This document shows, piece by piece, positions 8,698 to 16,645 of a stretch of DNA of 56,410 nt (position 1 is its first letter; each line of letters starts with the position of its first letter). The DNA lies in the IMG/VR virus record IMGVR_UViG_3300008111_000025, positions 1 to 56,410 of that record; one strand, 5' to 3'. The notes below the pieces were generated by a model. That model saw nothing but the letters and a program-made list of their open reading frames with translations, searched no databases and was not told where the DNA came from. The stretch comes from a virus. The translations under genes and the position numbers were made by a program.

Positions 8698-9153
8698 AAT
8701 TACCTAACAAAACCAATTGCCCACGAAGATGTTTTAGTGTGGTTTGAGGCTAATAATATTATATATGAAAAATTAGAACTCTTTTCTGATTTTTCATTAT
8801 CACTTTATGAACTTATAAGAAAAACTTATTTGGGTGAAAGTGATGTTCCTGTTGACACCAAAATAACTTTAAGTGATGAAGATAATCAAAAACATTTTGA
8901 ATGGTGTTGGAAAAGAACATTGGATAACTTTGAAAAGGAAGGAATAAAATTCTCAAGTAGAGGTGAACATTATGATTATTTTAAATCATTCTTCTTTGAA
9001 GTTTTTTATAATCAAAAAGAAGAATATCTTAAAAATTCGGTGGGAGAATTTTTTGATGACCTATTTAATATGGAAAAAGGGTTTACCAAGTCAGATTTAG
9101 ATATGGTCTCAACAATGTATAAATTTTTAGACAAGAGTATTAAAAAATCTTGA
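8683..9153 (+). CDS. Unknown protein, start codon inside a terminator stem
   Basis: 156 residues, mainly helical and acidic/aromatic, with no membrane segment and no recognised domain. The only usable start is the ATG at 8683: an in-frame TAG lies at 8671 and no other Met occurs until near residue 145. That ATG is in the 3' arm of a perfect hairpin followed by seven T, so the gene should be expressed only from read-through transcripts that must also melt the hairpin. Confidence 0.7.
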   Translation: MENFFNYLTKPIAHEDVLVWFEANNIIYEKLELFSDFSLSLYELIRKTYLGESDVPVDTKITLSDEDNQKHFEWCWKRTLDNFEKEGIKFSSRGEHYDYFKSFFFEVFYNQKEEYLKNSVGEFFDDLFNMEKGFTKSDLDMVSTMYKFLDKSIKKS

Positions 9154-9221
9154 TTCTATTTACAATGAGTCAAATAAAATTACATTTTACTTAAACAATA
9201 AAATTCATTAAATTATTTTAA

Positions 9222-9401
9222 ATGGAAACATTAGAACAAATTAAAACATTGACAGAAGAATTGTCAGTTAATGGTACTAAGTTTTTTAAAGGTGGTAACA
9301 AAAGTGCGGGAACTAGAACTCGTAAAATTGCTCAAGAGTTAAAAGATTTGTTACAAACCCTTAGAAAAGAGGTATTAGAAGAAAGAAAAGGGACTGAGTA
9401 A
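9222..9401 (+). CDS. Histone H1-like (Hc1-type) DNA-binding protein
   Basis: 59 residues. The core KFFKGGNKSAGTRTRKIAQE and the following LLQTLRKEVLEE match the short Hc1 histone H1-like proteins of chlamydiae and Bacteroidota (FYEKGNKAAGTRARK type). The family binds and compacts DNA or shapes nucleoids. ATG follows an A/T-rich leader and the stop overlaps the next ATG (TAATG). In a phage it may coat or organise phage or host DNA. It is short but the family match is clear. Confidence 0.8.
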   Translation: METLEQIKTLTEELSVNGTKFFKGGNKSAGTRTRKIAQELKDLLQTLRKEVLEERKGTE

Positions 9402-9589
9402 TGTACAATATTGAAAGTATATTTTTATTCGTATTTATATTTTCAGTCTTAACTGTGTTAAGGACAGTTTTTAGGTTTATAAGTACCCTATTACAAAATC
9501 AGCCCGAAAGGATTGCATTGAGTAATAGGGTTCTAATTTACCTAGGGTTATCAATGTCATACATTATAACATATTTAATTAAATCATAA
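9401..9589 (+). CDS. Small membrane protein, two hydrophobic segments
   Basis: 62 residues, with an N-terminal hydrophobic stretch (about residues 6-30) and a second near the C-terminus (VLIYLGLSMSYIITYLI). The start codon overlaps the stop of the Hc1-like gene, indicating translational coupling. The family is unknown. Confidence 0.6.
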   Translation: MYNIESIFLFVFIFSVLTVLRTVFRFISTLLQNQPERIALSNRVLIYLGLSMSYIITYLIKS

Positions 9590-9590
9590 T

Positions 9591-10034
9591 ATGAGTTTAT
9601 ATAAAGAATTTTCAAGTCTTTTACCACATCTACAATCTGTAAGAAAATTAAAAGATTATTTTAGTTTTGACGTATCATTTCCATTATCTTGGAAATTACC
9701 AAAAAAATATGTTGACGAAGATAGAGTAGTTGAACAGGAAAGTAAAACCGCAACACATAGGTTTTTTTCTTTTGTATCTGAAATAAATGAACAAGATGTG
9801 GACAGAATTACCTCAAACATTAAAAATATTATTAAATATAACTTAGAGAGAGAAGAAAAAGAACGATTGTTTGAAAATAAGGTTAATGAGTTAAAAGGTA
9901 TTTTTGAAAAACAAAATTTAAATAGTCTTAAAAATTTAAAGTTTCAGTTGAATTTAAATAAAATTGAATTAGATGACGATGAAGAAGAAATCAAACCATC
10001 TGAAGTGGTTAGAGACACAGATGACAAAGGATAA
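9591..10034 (+). CDS. Unknown protein
   Basis: 147 residues, helical, with an N-terminal segment rich in aromatic residues (FSFDVSFPLSWKLPKKYV) and an acidic C-terminus (DDDEEEIKPSE). It begins one base after the previous stop. No domain is recognised. Confidence 0.65.
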   Translation: MSLYKEFSSLLPHLQSVRKLKDYFSFDVSFPLSWKLPKKYVDEDRVVEQESKTATHRFFSFVSEINEQDVDRITSNIKNIIKYNLEREEKERLFENKVNELKGIFEKQNLNSLKNLKFQLNLNKIELDDDEEEIKPSEVVRDTDDKG

Positions 10035-10173
10035 GAAAGAGTTAGAGATTGATAAAAATCAAATTATACAAAACATTAAAAAATTAAAAAAAGAGGATAT
10101 TCTACCCAAAGTAGTTGTACCTAAAAAATTGACATTATGGCAGAAAATCAAGAGAGTATTGATGGGATTATAG
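10021..10173 (+). CDS. Small basic protein with amphipathic C-terminus
   Basis: About 50 residues from the ATG at 10021 (MTKDKKELEIDK...), overlapping the previous gene by 14 bases. An earlier in-frame ATG at 9973 would overlap by 62 bases and is less likely. It is highly basic and ends LTLWQKIKRVLMGL, an amphipathic helix that could touch membrane. The function is unknown. Confidence 0.5.
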   Translation: MTKDKKELEIDKNQIIQNIKKLKKEDILPKVVVPKKLTLWQKIKRVLMGL

Positions 10174-10388
10174 AAAAATTAGCCATTATTGCCGATGCTT
10201 CAGATACTCTATTCCCAAATGGGAGGAAGGCGATTATCTTTGAACTTAAAATAGACGACTTTAAGAAAGTACAGAAAAATTTTAGGGAGGTGGACCAATC
10301 CTTCAAGCAGTTTAAAATTGAAATATCTGGAACAGAATTCATCTTTTTGTTGGATGAGTTGTTGACTGACGAAAAAGATAAGATTTAG
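10137..10388 (+). CDS. Small unknown protein
   Basis: 83 residues, helical and acidic. The ATG overlaps the previous gene by 37 bases and its end overlaps the convergent minus-strand gene by 50 bases. This kind of packing in three frames is typical of phage. No family is recognised. Confidence 0.6.
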   Translation: MAENQESIDGIIEKLAIIADASDTLFPNGRKAIIFELKIDDFKKVQKNFREVDQSFKQFKIEISGTEFIFLLDELLTDEKDKI

Positions 10389-10977
10389 GGAATCCCTTCT
10401 CAGTCAGGATGTTATAGAGGTATTTCCTCTGATTAGTATCGTAATCTTTAATAAACATACAATCCATTCTTTTTAATTCCAAAAAATAAGATAACATTGA
10501 GTCAATAAATCTTGATGAATCATCATCATTTTTGAAGGTGAATAATTTAAATACATCATCATTTTGAACAATAATTTTGTTATTTAACTTGGAAACCATT
10601 TTAAGACCTGGCGAGTCTAAATATTTTTTAATAAATGTAGTGGTGTTTATTTTTTTCTTAGTGTTATAATCAAGGAAAAATTCATCAATATTATATGGGT
10701 TTATTTTAGTTATAATGTGTTCATTTTCATCTAACTCAACTTTTATTTGCCTACCAATATTGTCTTTTATAAATAAAGAATTGATGTTATTAGATTTTGG
10801 CTCTAAAAGACCTAATTCATAATTGGATTCAAATCCGTTATCGTATTGTTTAGAAAATATAATATTCTCACTTTTATCTATTAGTGTTTTATAAAAATTT
10901 TCGGCACGTTTAAATGTTTTAAATTTCTTTATTATTTTCTTTTTTACTTTATTTTTAAACAGAACAATCATGTACAT
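10339..10977 (-). CDS. Unknown protein on minus strand
   Basis: Up to 212 residues; the start is at 10977 or, two codons in, at 10971 (MIVLFKNKVKKK). The N-terminus is strongly basic; the rest is alpha/beta with many Asn, Lys and Asp and no membrane segment. It converges on and overlaps the plus-strand gene ending at 10388. No family is recognised. Confidence 0.65.
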   Translation of the reverse strand: MYMIVLFKNKVKKKIIKKFKTFKRAENFYKTLIDKSENIIFSKQYDNGFESNYELGLLEPKSNNINSLFIKDNIGRQIKVELDENEHIITKINPYNIDEFFLDYNTKKKINTTTFIKKYLDSPGLKMVSKLNNKIIVQNDDVFKLFTFKNDDDSSRFIDSMLSYFLELKRMDCMFIKDYDTNQRKYLYNILTEKGFPKSYLFRQSTTHPTKR

Positions 10978-11011
10978 ACATAAAAAATTAATATAATAGA
11001 AAAAAAAGGAA

Positions 11012-11920
11012 ATGGAGAATTTTTACGAGACATTAGGAGTTAAAGAAAGTGCAACTCAAGATGAAATTAAAAAAGCTTATAGAAAATTGGCCGTTAAACA
11101 TCATCCTGATAAAGGTGGGTCTGAAGATACCTTTAAGAAAATATCTGAAGCTTATGACACATTGGGTGATGAGAATAAAAGAAAACAATACGATAATCAA
11201 AAAAACAATCCATTTGGGGATATGGGTGGAGGATTTAACCCATTCTCAGATATGTTTAATATGTTTAATCAAGGATTTAGAAGAGGGGCTCCCGATAAAA
11301 TATTACATGTTAATGTTGGAGTAATTGAATCGTTCCTTGGGAAGGATAAAGAAATTACATATTCAAGAGAAGTAATGTGTAATACTTGTGAAGGGCGTGG
11401 AGGTGAAAAAACAAATTGTCCATCTTGTCAAGGGCAAGGTTTTTTTGATGTTAAAGTTGGTGGTAGTATGTTTAGTCAGGTTGTTAGACAAACTTGTAAT
11501 AATTGTAAAGGGTCTGGTCAAGTTTATACCAGTGTTTGTCACGGTTGTAATGGTAAGACAACAAAAACTAAAATGGAAAATATTAAAATTAAATTGCCAC
11601 ACGGAATTGATGAGTCACAGTTTTTAAAAATGCAAGGTAACGGGGATTACAGTAATGGTAGTTACGGTAATTTAGTTATGAAAATTAATATTATCCCTGA
11701 AGATAATTGGGAAAAATTAGGTAATGACCTTATATATAATAAATTTTATAATTACGATGAATTAAACTCCGATTCAATTGAGATACCACATCCTAGCGGT
11801 CCTATATCATTAAATTTACCTAATGAGTTTAATACATCAATACCGTTGAGAGTTAAAGGTAAAGGATTTCACGGTGGAGATTTGTTTATAAAACAACACG
11901 TTAAGTTTGTTAAGAATTAG
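11012..11920 (+). CDS. dnaJ: DnaJ-type co-chaperone (Hsp40, type I)
   Basis: 302 residues. The J domain has HPD at residues 31-33. A G/F-rich linker ([21 protein letters not shown]) follows, then four CxxCxGxG-type zinc repeats ([32 protein letters not shown]) and a shortened C-terminal substrate-binding region. It would stimulate host DnaK ATPase and present phage proteins, for example during capsid or tail assembly. It is shorter than cellular DnaJ (about 370), with most of the loss in the C-terminal half. Phage-borne DnaJ is uncommon but known. Confidence 0.94.
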   Translation: MENFYETLGVKESATQDEIKKAYRKLAVKHHPDKGGSEDTFKKISEAYDTLGDENKRKQYDNQKNNPFGDMGGGFNPFSDMFNMFNQGFRRGAPDKILHVNVGVIESFLGKDKEITYSREVMCNTCEGRGGEKTNCPSCQGQGFFDVKVGGSMFSQVVRQTCNNCKGSGQVYTSVCHGCNGKTTKTKMENIKIKLPHGIDESQFLKMQGNGDYSNGSYGNLVMKINIIPEDNWEKLGNDLIYNKFYNYDELNSDSIEIPHPSGPISLNLPNEFNTSIPLRVKGKGFHGGDLFIKQHVKFVKN

Positions 11921-12076
11921 TTATTTTAAATACCCGATAATATCTGAGATAATCCTAACAATACCGTAAATCGCCATTATTGAAATAAAAGATGAAAATA
12001 TAATTATTTTATAGTTTGAATTAACGTTAAGAGGTCCTTTCTGACATTCTTTACATTCTTTACTTGATGTGTTCAT
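11921..12076 (-). CDS. Small membrane protein with N-terminal CxxC
   Basis: 51 residues, read from the minus strand: MNTSSKECKECQKGPLN, then a hydrophobic segment of about 27 residues (IIIFSSFISIMAIYGIV...). Its stop abuts the DnaJ stop, so the genes converge with no spacer. The CxxC plus a single membrane span suggests a small redox or metal-binding anchor, or only a stable fold; the function is unknown. Confidence 0.6.
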   Translation of the reverse strand: MNTSSKECKECQKGPLNVNSNYKIIIFSSFISIMAIYGIVRIISDIIGYLK

Positions 12077-12129
12077 AATTAGATTAATTTGTAATAAACA
12101 ATTATATTACCAATTCTTTTATAAGTAAA

Positions 12130-12280
12130 TAAATTAACCCCACTGAACCAATGGGGTTTAACTAATTGTTTCACTTATTAAGTTGGGGTAATCAACCCGT
12201 ATCACCTCACCCGATACTTGATGGTCAGATTGTAAGTTAGGAGTTCTGACATCCTGTTGTGTGTCCTCAATCACATCAAC
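12130..12280 (-). ncRNA. Candidate structured small RNA with own promoter and terminator
   Basis: On the minus strand a good promoter (-7 TAAATTTG at 12292-12285) is followed directly by about 145 bases without a credible ORF. The region can fold into a closing stem ATTGTT/AACAAT (12283-12278 with 12070-12065 plus 100, i.e. 12170-12165), a GTCAGA/TCTGAC hairpin and a GTATC/GATAC hairpin, and ends in a terminator-like stem AACCCCA/TGGGGTT (12158-12136) with an AATTTATTT tail. No known RNA family is recognised, and the plus strand could fold as well. Confidence 0.5.
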
Positions 12281-12284
12281 AATA

Positions 12285-12314
12285 CAAATTTAAGCCTTTG
12301 TTTGATATATACAA
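12285..12314 (-). promoter_or_regulatory. Bacteroidota-type promoter, minus strand
   Basis: Reading the minus strand, TTG at 12314-12312, a 19-base spacer, and TAAATTTG at 12292-12285. No gene follows for more than 200 bases, which supports a noncoding transcript. Confidence 0.55.
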
Positions 12315-12351
12315 TAGGTATAATGATTTTTTTAAAAGTTTTTTTTGGTTA

Positions 12352-12383
12352 TTGACTTTTTAACGCACTTTACTTATATTTAT
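12352..12383 (+). promoter_or_regulatory. Promoter for the RHH/LAGLIDADG pair
   Basis: TTG at 12352-12354, a 20-base spacer, and TATATTTA at 12375-12382, one base off TAnnTTTG. The same bases contain ATATTTAT (12376-12383), 17 bases before the ATG at 12393, so the site fits both promoter classes seen in this window. Confidence 0.5.
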
Positions 12384-12392
12384 AATAAAGAG

Positions 12393-12560
12393 ATGAGTAT
12401 GGAAACTAAAATGGGGAGACCTAAAAAAGAAGATAAAGATAAAAAAGTTAAGTATGGAATTAGTATTGACCGATATCTTTTTGATAAAATGAAGAACGAG
12501 GGGGTAAGTATCTCCAAATTTATCCAGAATTTAGTTAAAGAACATTATGAAAAAATATAA
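12393..12560 (+). CDS. Ribbon-helix-helix-like small DNA-binding protein
   Basis: 55 residues from the ATG at 12393, which follows the promoter. A basic N-terminus (MGRPKKEDKDKK) leads into the RHH pattern: strand KVKYGISID, helix RYLFDKMKNEG, turn VSI, helix SKFIQNLVKEHY. It overlaps the LAGLIDADG gene by 14 bases. A homologue (37966-38118, minus) is placed in the same way before an HNH endonuclease. It is most likely a repressor or specificity partner of the nuclease gene. Confidence 0.72.
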   Translation: MSMETKMGRPKKEDKDKKVKYGISIDRYLFDKMKNEGVSISKFIQNLVKEHYEKI

Positions 12561-13158
12561 TTTTAATGAATATTTTTTTCACGAGGTGAATGAAAAATCC
12601 GCTTATTGGTTAGGGTTTTTATATGCCGATGGATATACTAGAATGAAAAATGGTAAAAGTGGTGAAGTGAAACTAAAATTAAAAGATACTGATAGAAACC
12701 ATATTGAATTATTTCTTAAAGATTTAGGGTGTGATAAACCTATAAAATGTGGGGTAGATAAGAAGTCTAAATTTTGTTCCGTAACAGTTTACTCAAACAT
12801 AATGGTTAAACAATTATTTGAATTGGGGTGTGTTAATAATAAAACTCAAAAAATACGTTTACCTAAGTTAGATGAGGTATTCATGCCTCACTTTATAAGA
12901 GGTTATTTTGATGGTGACGGTAGTATTTCAAAAGTGAAAAATAGACCAAATTCTTTTGTTGTAAGTTTGTGTTCTAATAAAGAATTTAACAATGAACTTG
13001 TAAAATTCTTAGGTTATGGAAAACCATACATATATGAAAACTATTCGGTTATTAAAATTAATAAAATAATGGATATTACTAATTTTAGGGATTATATTTA
13101 CCCAAAGGCGATAACGTTCTTAGAAAGAAAATTACTAAAATTTAAACAAATTAAATAA
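12547..13158 (+). CDS. LAGLIDADG-type homing endonuclease
   Basis: 203 residues with two LAGLIDADG motifs, WLGFLYADG (residues 21-29) and FIRGYFDGDGS (about 117-127), each supplying a catalytic Asp. This is a two-motif enzyme that should act as a monomer on a long asymmetric site. It is free-standing, with no intron or intein visible around it, and lies directly before the Dam-type methylase. Overlap with the RHH gene suggests a mobile two-gene unit. Confidence 0.85.
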   Translation: MKKYNFNEYFFHEVNEKSAYWLGFLYADGYTRMKNGKSGEVKLKLKDTDRNHIELFLKDLGCDKPIKCGVDKKSKFCSVTVYSNIMVKQLFELGCVNNKTQKIRLPKLDEVFMPHFIRGYFDGDGSISKVKNRPNSFVVSLCSNKEFNNELVKFLGYGKPYIYENYSVIKINKIMDITNFRDYIYPKAITFLERKLLKFKQIK

Positions 13159-13178
13159 ATTAAATAAAATAATATAAT

Positions 13179-14036
13179 ATGTGTGTATCTTATGTCGGTG
13201 GTAAATCTAAAATTGCCCCACAATTAATAATTCCAAATATACCTAAAGACATTGAGACATTTGTTGAAGCGTTTAGTGGACAATTTTGGACATTTTTTAA
13301 AATGAATTTAGATGACTATCCGAATCTTAAAACGGTAGTGTATAATGATTTTAATCCATTGAACTATAATATGTATCAATGTTTACAGAAGAACCATCAA
13401 AGATTACTTGAAGAATGTGAAAAATTAGTGGTTCAGGAAAAAGAAGTTTTCCCGACTAATCCGATTTGTAGTGAACAATTTATCAGGTTTCAGGCTGAAA
13501 TATTTGATGAGAATTTCAGCGTAGAAGCTTACGATTATGTTGTTGCTGCAAAATATATTTACGTTTTAACTCAAGTGTTTTCGGGTTCGAATCCTTCTAA
13601 ATCAAAGTTTATTGACTTAAAAGGTAAGTATCATTCAAAGTTTACTTCATTTAAAAATAAATTAAAAAAACCTGAGTGGCAAAAAATGTTTGAAAGAATT
13701 ACTTTCGTTGAAAATATGGATTTTCAAGAAGTTATTGAGAAATATGACTCTCCGACAACTTATTTTTATGTTGACCCACCGTATTATATTGTTGGTGAAG
13801 GGAGTTATTATTCTAACCACGATTTTGGAAGACAAGACCACGAAAGATTAGCAAATTGTTTAAAAGACATTAAAGGTAAATTTTCATTGTCCTATTATGA
13901 TTTCCCCTTATTATCTGAATGGTTCCCAAAAGACATTTATACTTGGGAGATGAAAGAGTTTGCAAAAGCCGCTGCCGCTAAGAAAGGAACCAAACAAAAT
14001 ATGGGTGAAGAGTTACTCATTATGAATTATAAATAA
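13179..14036 (+). CDS. Dam-type N6-adenine DNA methyltransferase (D12 class)
   Basis: 285 residues. The N-terminal SAM-binding region is YVGGKSKIAPQLI and FVEAFSGQFWTF (motif I, FxGxG variant). NDFNP follows, and the catalytic DPPY motif lies at about residues 199-202 (YVDPPYYI). The order is that of alpha-class D12 methylases such as T4 Dam. It probably protects phage DNA from host restriction. In motif I, FSGQFWTF replaces the usual FxGGG, which may alter activity. Confidence 0.85.
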   Translation: MCVSYVGGKSKIAPQLIIPNIPKDIETFVEAFSGQFWTFFKMNLDDYPNLKTVVYNDFNPLNYNMYQCLQKNHQRLLEECEKLVVQEKEVFPTNPICSEQFIRFQAEIFDENFSVEAYDYVVAAKYIYVLTQVFSGSNPSKSKFIDLKGKYHSKFTSFKNKLKKPEWQKMFERITFVENMDFQEVIEKYDSPTTYFYVDPPYYIVGEGSYYSNHDFGRQDHERLANCLKDIKGKFSLSYYDFPLLSEWFPKDIYTWEMKEFAKAAAAKKGTKQNMGEELLIMNYK

Positions 14037-14060
14037 AAATGACTATTTTTGAAAACTGAA

Positions 14061-14068
14061 ATATTTAT
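14061..14068 (+). promoter_or_regulatory. Candidate late-type promoter element ATATTTAT
   Basis: ATATTTAT 25 bases before the ATG at 14086, in the spacer after the methylase gene; one of the recurrent elements described in the findings. Confidence 0.45.
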
Positions 14069-14085
14069 TAATAAAAAATGAAACT

Positions 14086-15465
14086 ATGAGATTCAATTCA
14101 ATCATTAGACACTTAATTAAAGAAGAACAATCAAGATTCCAAGTATTATACGACAAATTAGTTGTACCTAATAAAAAAGACCCTAAAGGAAGAGGTTTAA
14201 TGGATTTTGATAGTCTGAAACAAATCATATTTGCGGACCCCACTACTAAGGCACCTCAGAACTTTGATGTTGACGGTGCATCAATCCAAGATATGGATAA
14301 AGTTAAAGTGGGTAAGTTCACACAGTGGATGTTAAAGAACTTTGTTAAACCATCAAGTCAAGATTTAGATGATATCGGAACATCTGATGTTAATTCACCA
14401 GAATACAAAAACACAATTAAAGAGTTTAAAAGACGATTCATTGAAGATTTATTCAAGTTTACTGATATGTTGAGTAAGTTTGAAAAGATTAAACAATACA
14501 TCCCTCAAGAACAAAGAGACATTAATAAATTAACTCCTAATTCATTGTTGAATATTATCATGAATCTTCCTGAAGATGTCAAACAGAAAATCAACAAAAA
14601 AGATGTTAAGTCTCAAGCTAGACAAGAAAGGAAGGAAAACAGATTTGCACATCCAGGTGGTGAGATTCTGAAAGAAGGTGAAAACTATACTTTAATTAAG
14701 ATAGAAGGTACAGGACCACAACAACAAGAAGCCGCTCAATGGTATGGTGGATTCTATGATTATCAAAATGGTGAATCACATTGGTGCACATCACCTCCAG
14801 GGTCTAACTACTTTATGACTTATGCTAAACAAGGTCCTTTGTATGTTATTATGGCAAACGATGATAAAGGTTTAGTTGGTGCTAGAACAGGATTACCTCA
14901 AGAAAGATATCAGTTCCATTTCCCATCTAGTCAGTTTATGGATAGAATGGACCGTTCAGTTAACTTGGTTGAAATGTTAAACGGACCAATGGTTGAATTA
15001 AAAGAGTATTTCAAACCTGAGTTTGCAAAAGGATTGGTTACTGGTAACGGTGAAAAGGTTGAGATTAACTACCCTCAAAGTTCGGCAGGTAAATTCATTG
15101 TTCTTTACGGATTTGAAGAATTGTTTGAGTCATTACCGACTAATATCAAATATTTATTGATTAATAATACTTCTAACGAGAAAGTTGCTTGGGATATTCC
15201 TGAAAGTCTTGGTAAATTTACAAATGTTGAGGCGTTGATGTTAGTAAAACTTGTTAAGAGTCTACCCGATTCTATCGGTAACATGAAGAATCTTCAGTTC
15301 TTAACACTATCGGATAATGAAAATTTAAAAGAATTACCTGAGACATTGGCTGATTTACCTAACTTATCATTTGTAACAATTAGAAATGTCCCTAACTTAG
15401 TTATTCCACCAAGATTGGCTGAAAAAATGGTTGAAGAAGGTCAAGGGTTTTACTACGTTCAATAG
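14086..15465 (+). CDS. Leader-bearing protein with SHWCTSPP domain and leucine-rich-repeat tail
   Basis: 459 residues. The N-terminus MRFNSIIRHLIKEEQ ends in an [L]-x-E leader. A helical region is followed by a domain with QWYGGFYDYQNGESHWCTSP and NYFMTYAKQGPLYVIM, a segment I know from many phage proteins, often with Trp-Cys-Thr before an NYF...GPLY strand. The last about 120 residues are leucine-rich repeats (FEELFESLPTNIKYLLINN onward, SLPDSIGNMKNLQFLTLS). The LRRs suggest protein binding. The leader suggests virion packaging. The enzymatic function, if any, is unknown. Confidence 0.75.
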   Translation: MRFNSIIRHLIKEEQSRFQVLYDKLVVPNKKDPKGRGLMDFDSLKQIIFADPTTKAPQNFDVDGASIQDMDKVKVGKFTQWMLKNFVKPSSQDLDDIGTSDVNSPEYKNTIKEFKRRFIEDLFKFTDMLSKFEKIKQYIPQEQRDINKLTPNSLLNIIMNLPEDVKQKINKKDVKSQARQERKENRFAHPGGEILKEGENYTLIKIEGTGPQQQEAAQWYGGFYDYQNGESHWCTSPPGSNYFMTYAKQGPLYVIMANDDKGLVGARTGLPQERYQFHFPSSQFMDRMDRSVNLVEMLNGPMVELKEYFKPEFAKGLVTGNGEKVEINYPQSSAGKFIVLYGFEELFESLPTNIKYLLINNTSNEKVAWDIPESLGKFTNVEALMLVKLVKSLPDSIGNMKNLQFLTLSDNENLKELPETLADLPNLSFVTIRNVPNLVIPPRLAEKMVEEGQGFYYVQ

Positions 15466-15483
15466 AATTAAAAAAAATAAATT

Positions 15484-15768
15484 ATGAAAAATGTTGATAT
15501 TGAGATTTACATGAATCAATTCATCAACTTTTTTGAAAGTAACCCAAACGATTTAATTGATTTAATTGGGGACACTTTAAAAGAAACATTCTACGATAAG
15601 GTTAGAATGAGATGTTTTGAAAATTACGAGAAAGGTGAAGACATTTCTTTAACTAATAGACAAATGATGGAAATTGTTTTAGAGATTAGAAATGAAGAAA
15701 CACCCGATATTGTTAGAATATCTAAGATATTTGAGTCAACGAAATACGGAACTATTTGTTTAAATTAA
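15484..15768 (+). CDS. Small unknown protein
   Basis: 94 residues, helical and acidic (MKNVDIEIYMNQFINFFESN...). It follows the LRR protein by 18 bases and ends right before a strong terminator. No domain is recognised. Confidence 0.6.
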   Translation: MKNVDIEIYMNQFINFFESNPNDLIDLIGDTLKETFYDKVRMRCFENYEKGEDISLTNRQMMEIVLEIRNEETPDIVRISKIFESTKYGTICLN

Positions 15769-15772
15769 AAAA

Positions 15773-15805
15773 AAATCCTCCAGAGTGTTGGAGGATTTGT
15801 TTTTT
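15773..15805 (+). terminator. Terminator nested with the next promoter
   Basis: 10-bp stem AAATCCTCCA/TGGAGGATTT (15773-15782 with 15789-15798), 6-base loop, T-rich tail. Its right arm contains the TTG of the next promoter. Confidence 0.8.
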
Positions 15806-15817
15806 TGTCTATCTTTG
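15788..15817 (+). promoter_or_regulatory. Bacteroidota-type promoter for DUF932 gene
   Basis: TTG at 15788-15790, a 19-base spacer and TATCTTTG at 15810-15817, 24 bases before the ATG at 15842. This is a near-ideal match and overlaps the preceding terminator. Confidence 0.75.
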
Positions 15818-15841
15818 TAAGACAAATTTAAACAGAGATAT

Positions 15842-16603
15842 ATGAAAGCAGAATTTACCGTACAAAAAATCAAAGAACTAGCACCATCAGTATTCGCAAC
15901 AGGACCATCACCAAAGGTATCTGATAAGTACGTATTTGTACCTACAGACGAAATCCTTGAAAACTTCCAAAGAGAAGGGTGGGAACTATCTAGCGTGTCT
16001 CAAACAGGTAGAGGTATTCATGCTCTACACCAATTGAAATTCCGTAATGGTGAATTACCTAAAGTTGGTGATACTTTGGTTGAGGCTATTATCCGAAACT
16101 CTCATAATGGGACTGCAACATTCCAAGTAAGTGCGGGTCTACACCGACTTGTATGTTCTAATGGTCTTACGGTTCCTACCGCAATCTCTGACTCCCTTAA
16201 AGTTCGTCACCAAAAGTTTGACTTGGATGAGGTTAAACGATTAACTGAGACTTTCGCAAAGCGTCTTCCTAAAATTGAGACATCTGTTGGTCGTATGATG
16301 GAAAAAATAATGACTACCGACGAAAAGATTGATTTCGTTAGAAAATCGGCTGAGTTCCGATGGAAGACAGGTAAAGTTCTTTCCGCAATGGAGGTTGAGG
16401 GTCTATTGGTTCCTAATCGTGTGGACGATGAAGGTGACGACCTTTGGAGAGTAATGAATGTGGTTCAAGAGAAGTATGTTCGTGGAGGACTATCTTACGA
16501 GACACCAAATGGTAGAAAGACCGCTCTTAAAGGACTTAAAGGTATCTCAGCGGTGAATCAAATCAATACCCAACTTTGGGAACTTGCTGAAACAATGATT
16601 TAA
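15842..16603 (+). CDS. DUF932-family phage/plasmid protein
   Basis: 253 residues. The conserved DUF932 features include an N-terminal region on recognition of positions (SDKYVFVPTDEILENFQREGWE), IIRNSHNGTATFQVSAGLHRLVCSNGL (a hallmark 'R(L)VCSNG' segment) and SDSLKVRHQKFD. The family is common on phages and plasmids; its function is not settled. Codon use is richer in G/C third positions (CGT, GAC) than neighbours, and the gene has its own strong promoter and terminator, which suggests high early expression. Confidence 0.85.
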   Translation: MKAEFTVQKIKELAPSVFATGPSPKVSDKYVFVPTDEILENFQREGWELSSVSQTGRGIHALHQLKFRNGELPKVGDTLVEAIIRNSHNGTATFQVSAGLHRLVCSNGLTVPTAISDSLKVRHQKFDLDEVKRLTETFAKRLPKIETSVGRMMEKIMTTDEKIDFVRKSAEFRWKTGKVLSAMEVEGLLVPNRVDDEGDDLWRVMNVVQEKYVRGGLSYETPNGRKTALKGLKGISAVNQINTQLWELAETMI

Positions 16604-16608
16604 TAAGG

Positions 16609-16630
16609 TGGGGATTAATTCCCCATCTTT
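16609..16630 (+). terminator. Terminator after DUF932 gene
   Basis: TGGGGA/TCCCCA stem (16609-16614 with 16620-16625), 5-base loop, then TCTTTTCTT. Confidence 0.7.
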
Positions 16631-16633
16631 TCT

Positions 16634-16641
16634 TATATTTG
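16634..16641 (+). promoter_or_regulatory. -7 element immediately before ATG (possible leaderless transcript)
   Basis: TATATTTG at 16634-16641 leaves only four bases before the ATG at 16646. The same TATATTTGTGNTATG arrangement occurs before the RNA ligase at 50111. Confidence 0.6.
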
Positions 16642-16645
16642 TGAT

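Noticed and set aside
9973-10020. Earlier ATG for the 10021 gene
   Set aside because: It would overlap the upstream coding region by 62 bases; the later ATG gives a 14-base overlap like the neighbours.
11049-11324. Plus-strand open frame overlapping dnaJ
   Set aside because: Wrong frame within a gene with clear J-domain and zinc motifs; product shows no family pattern.
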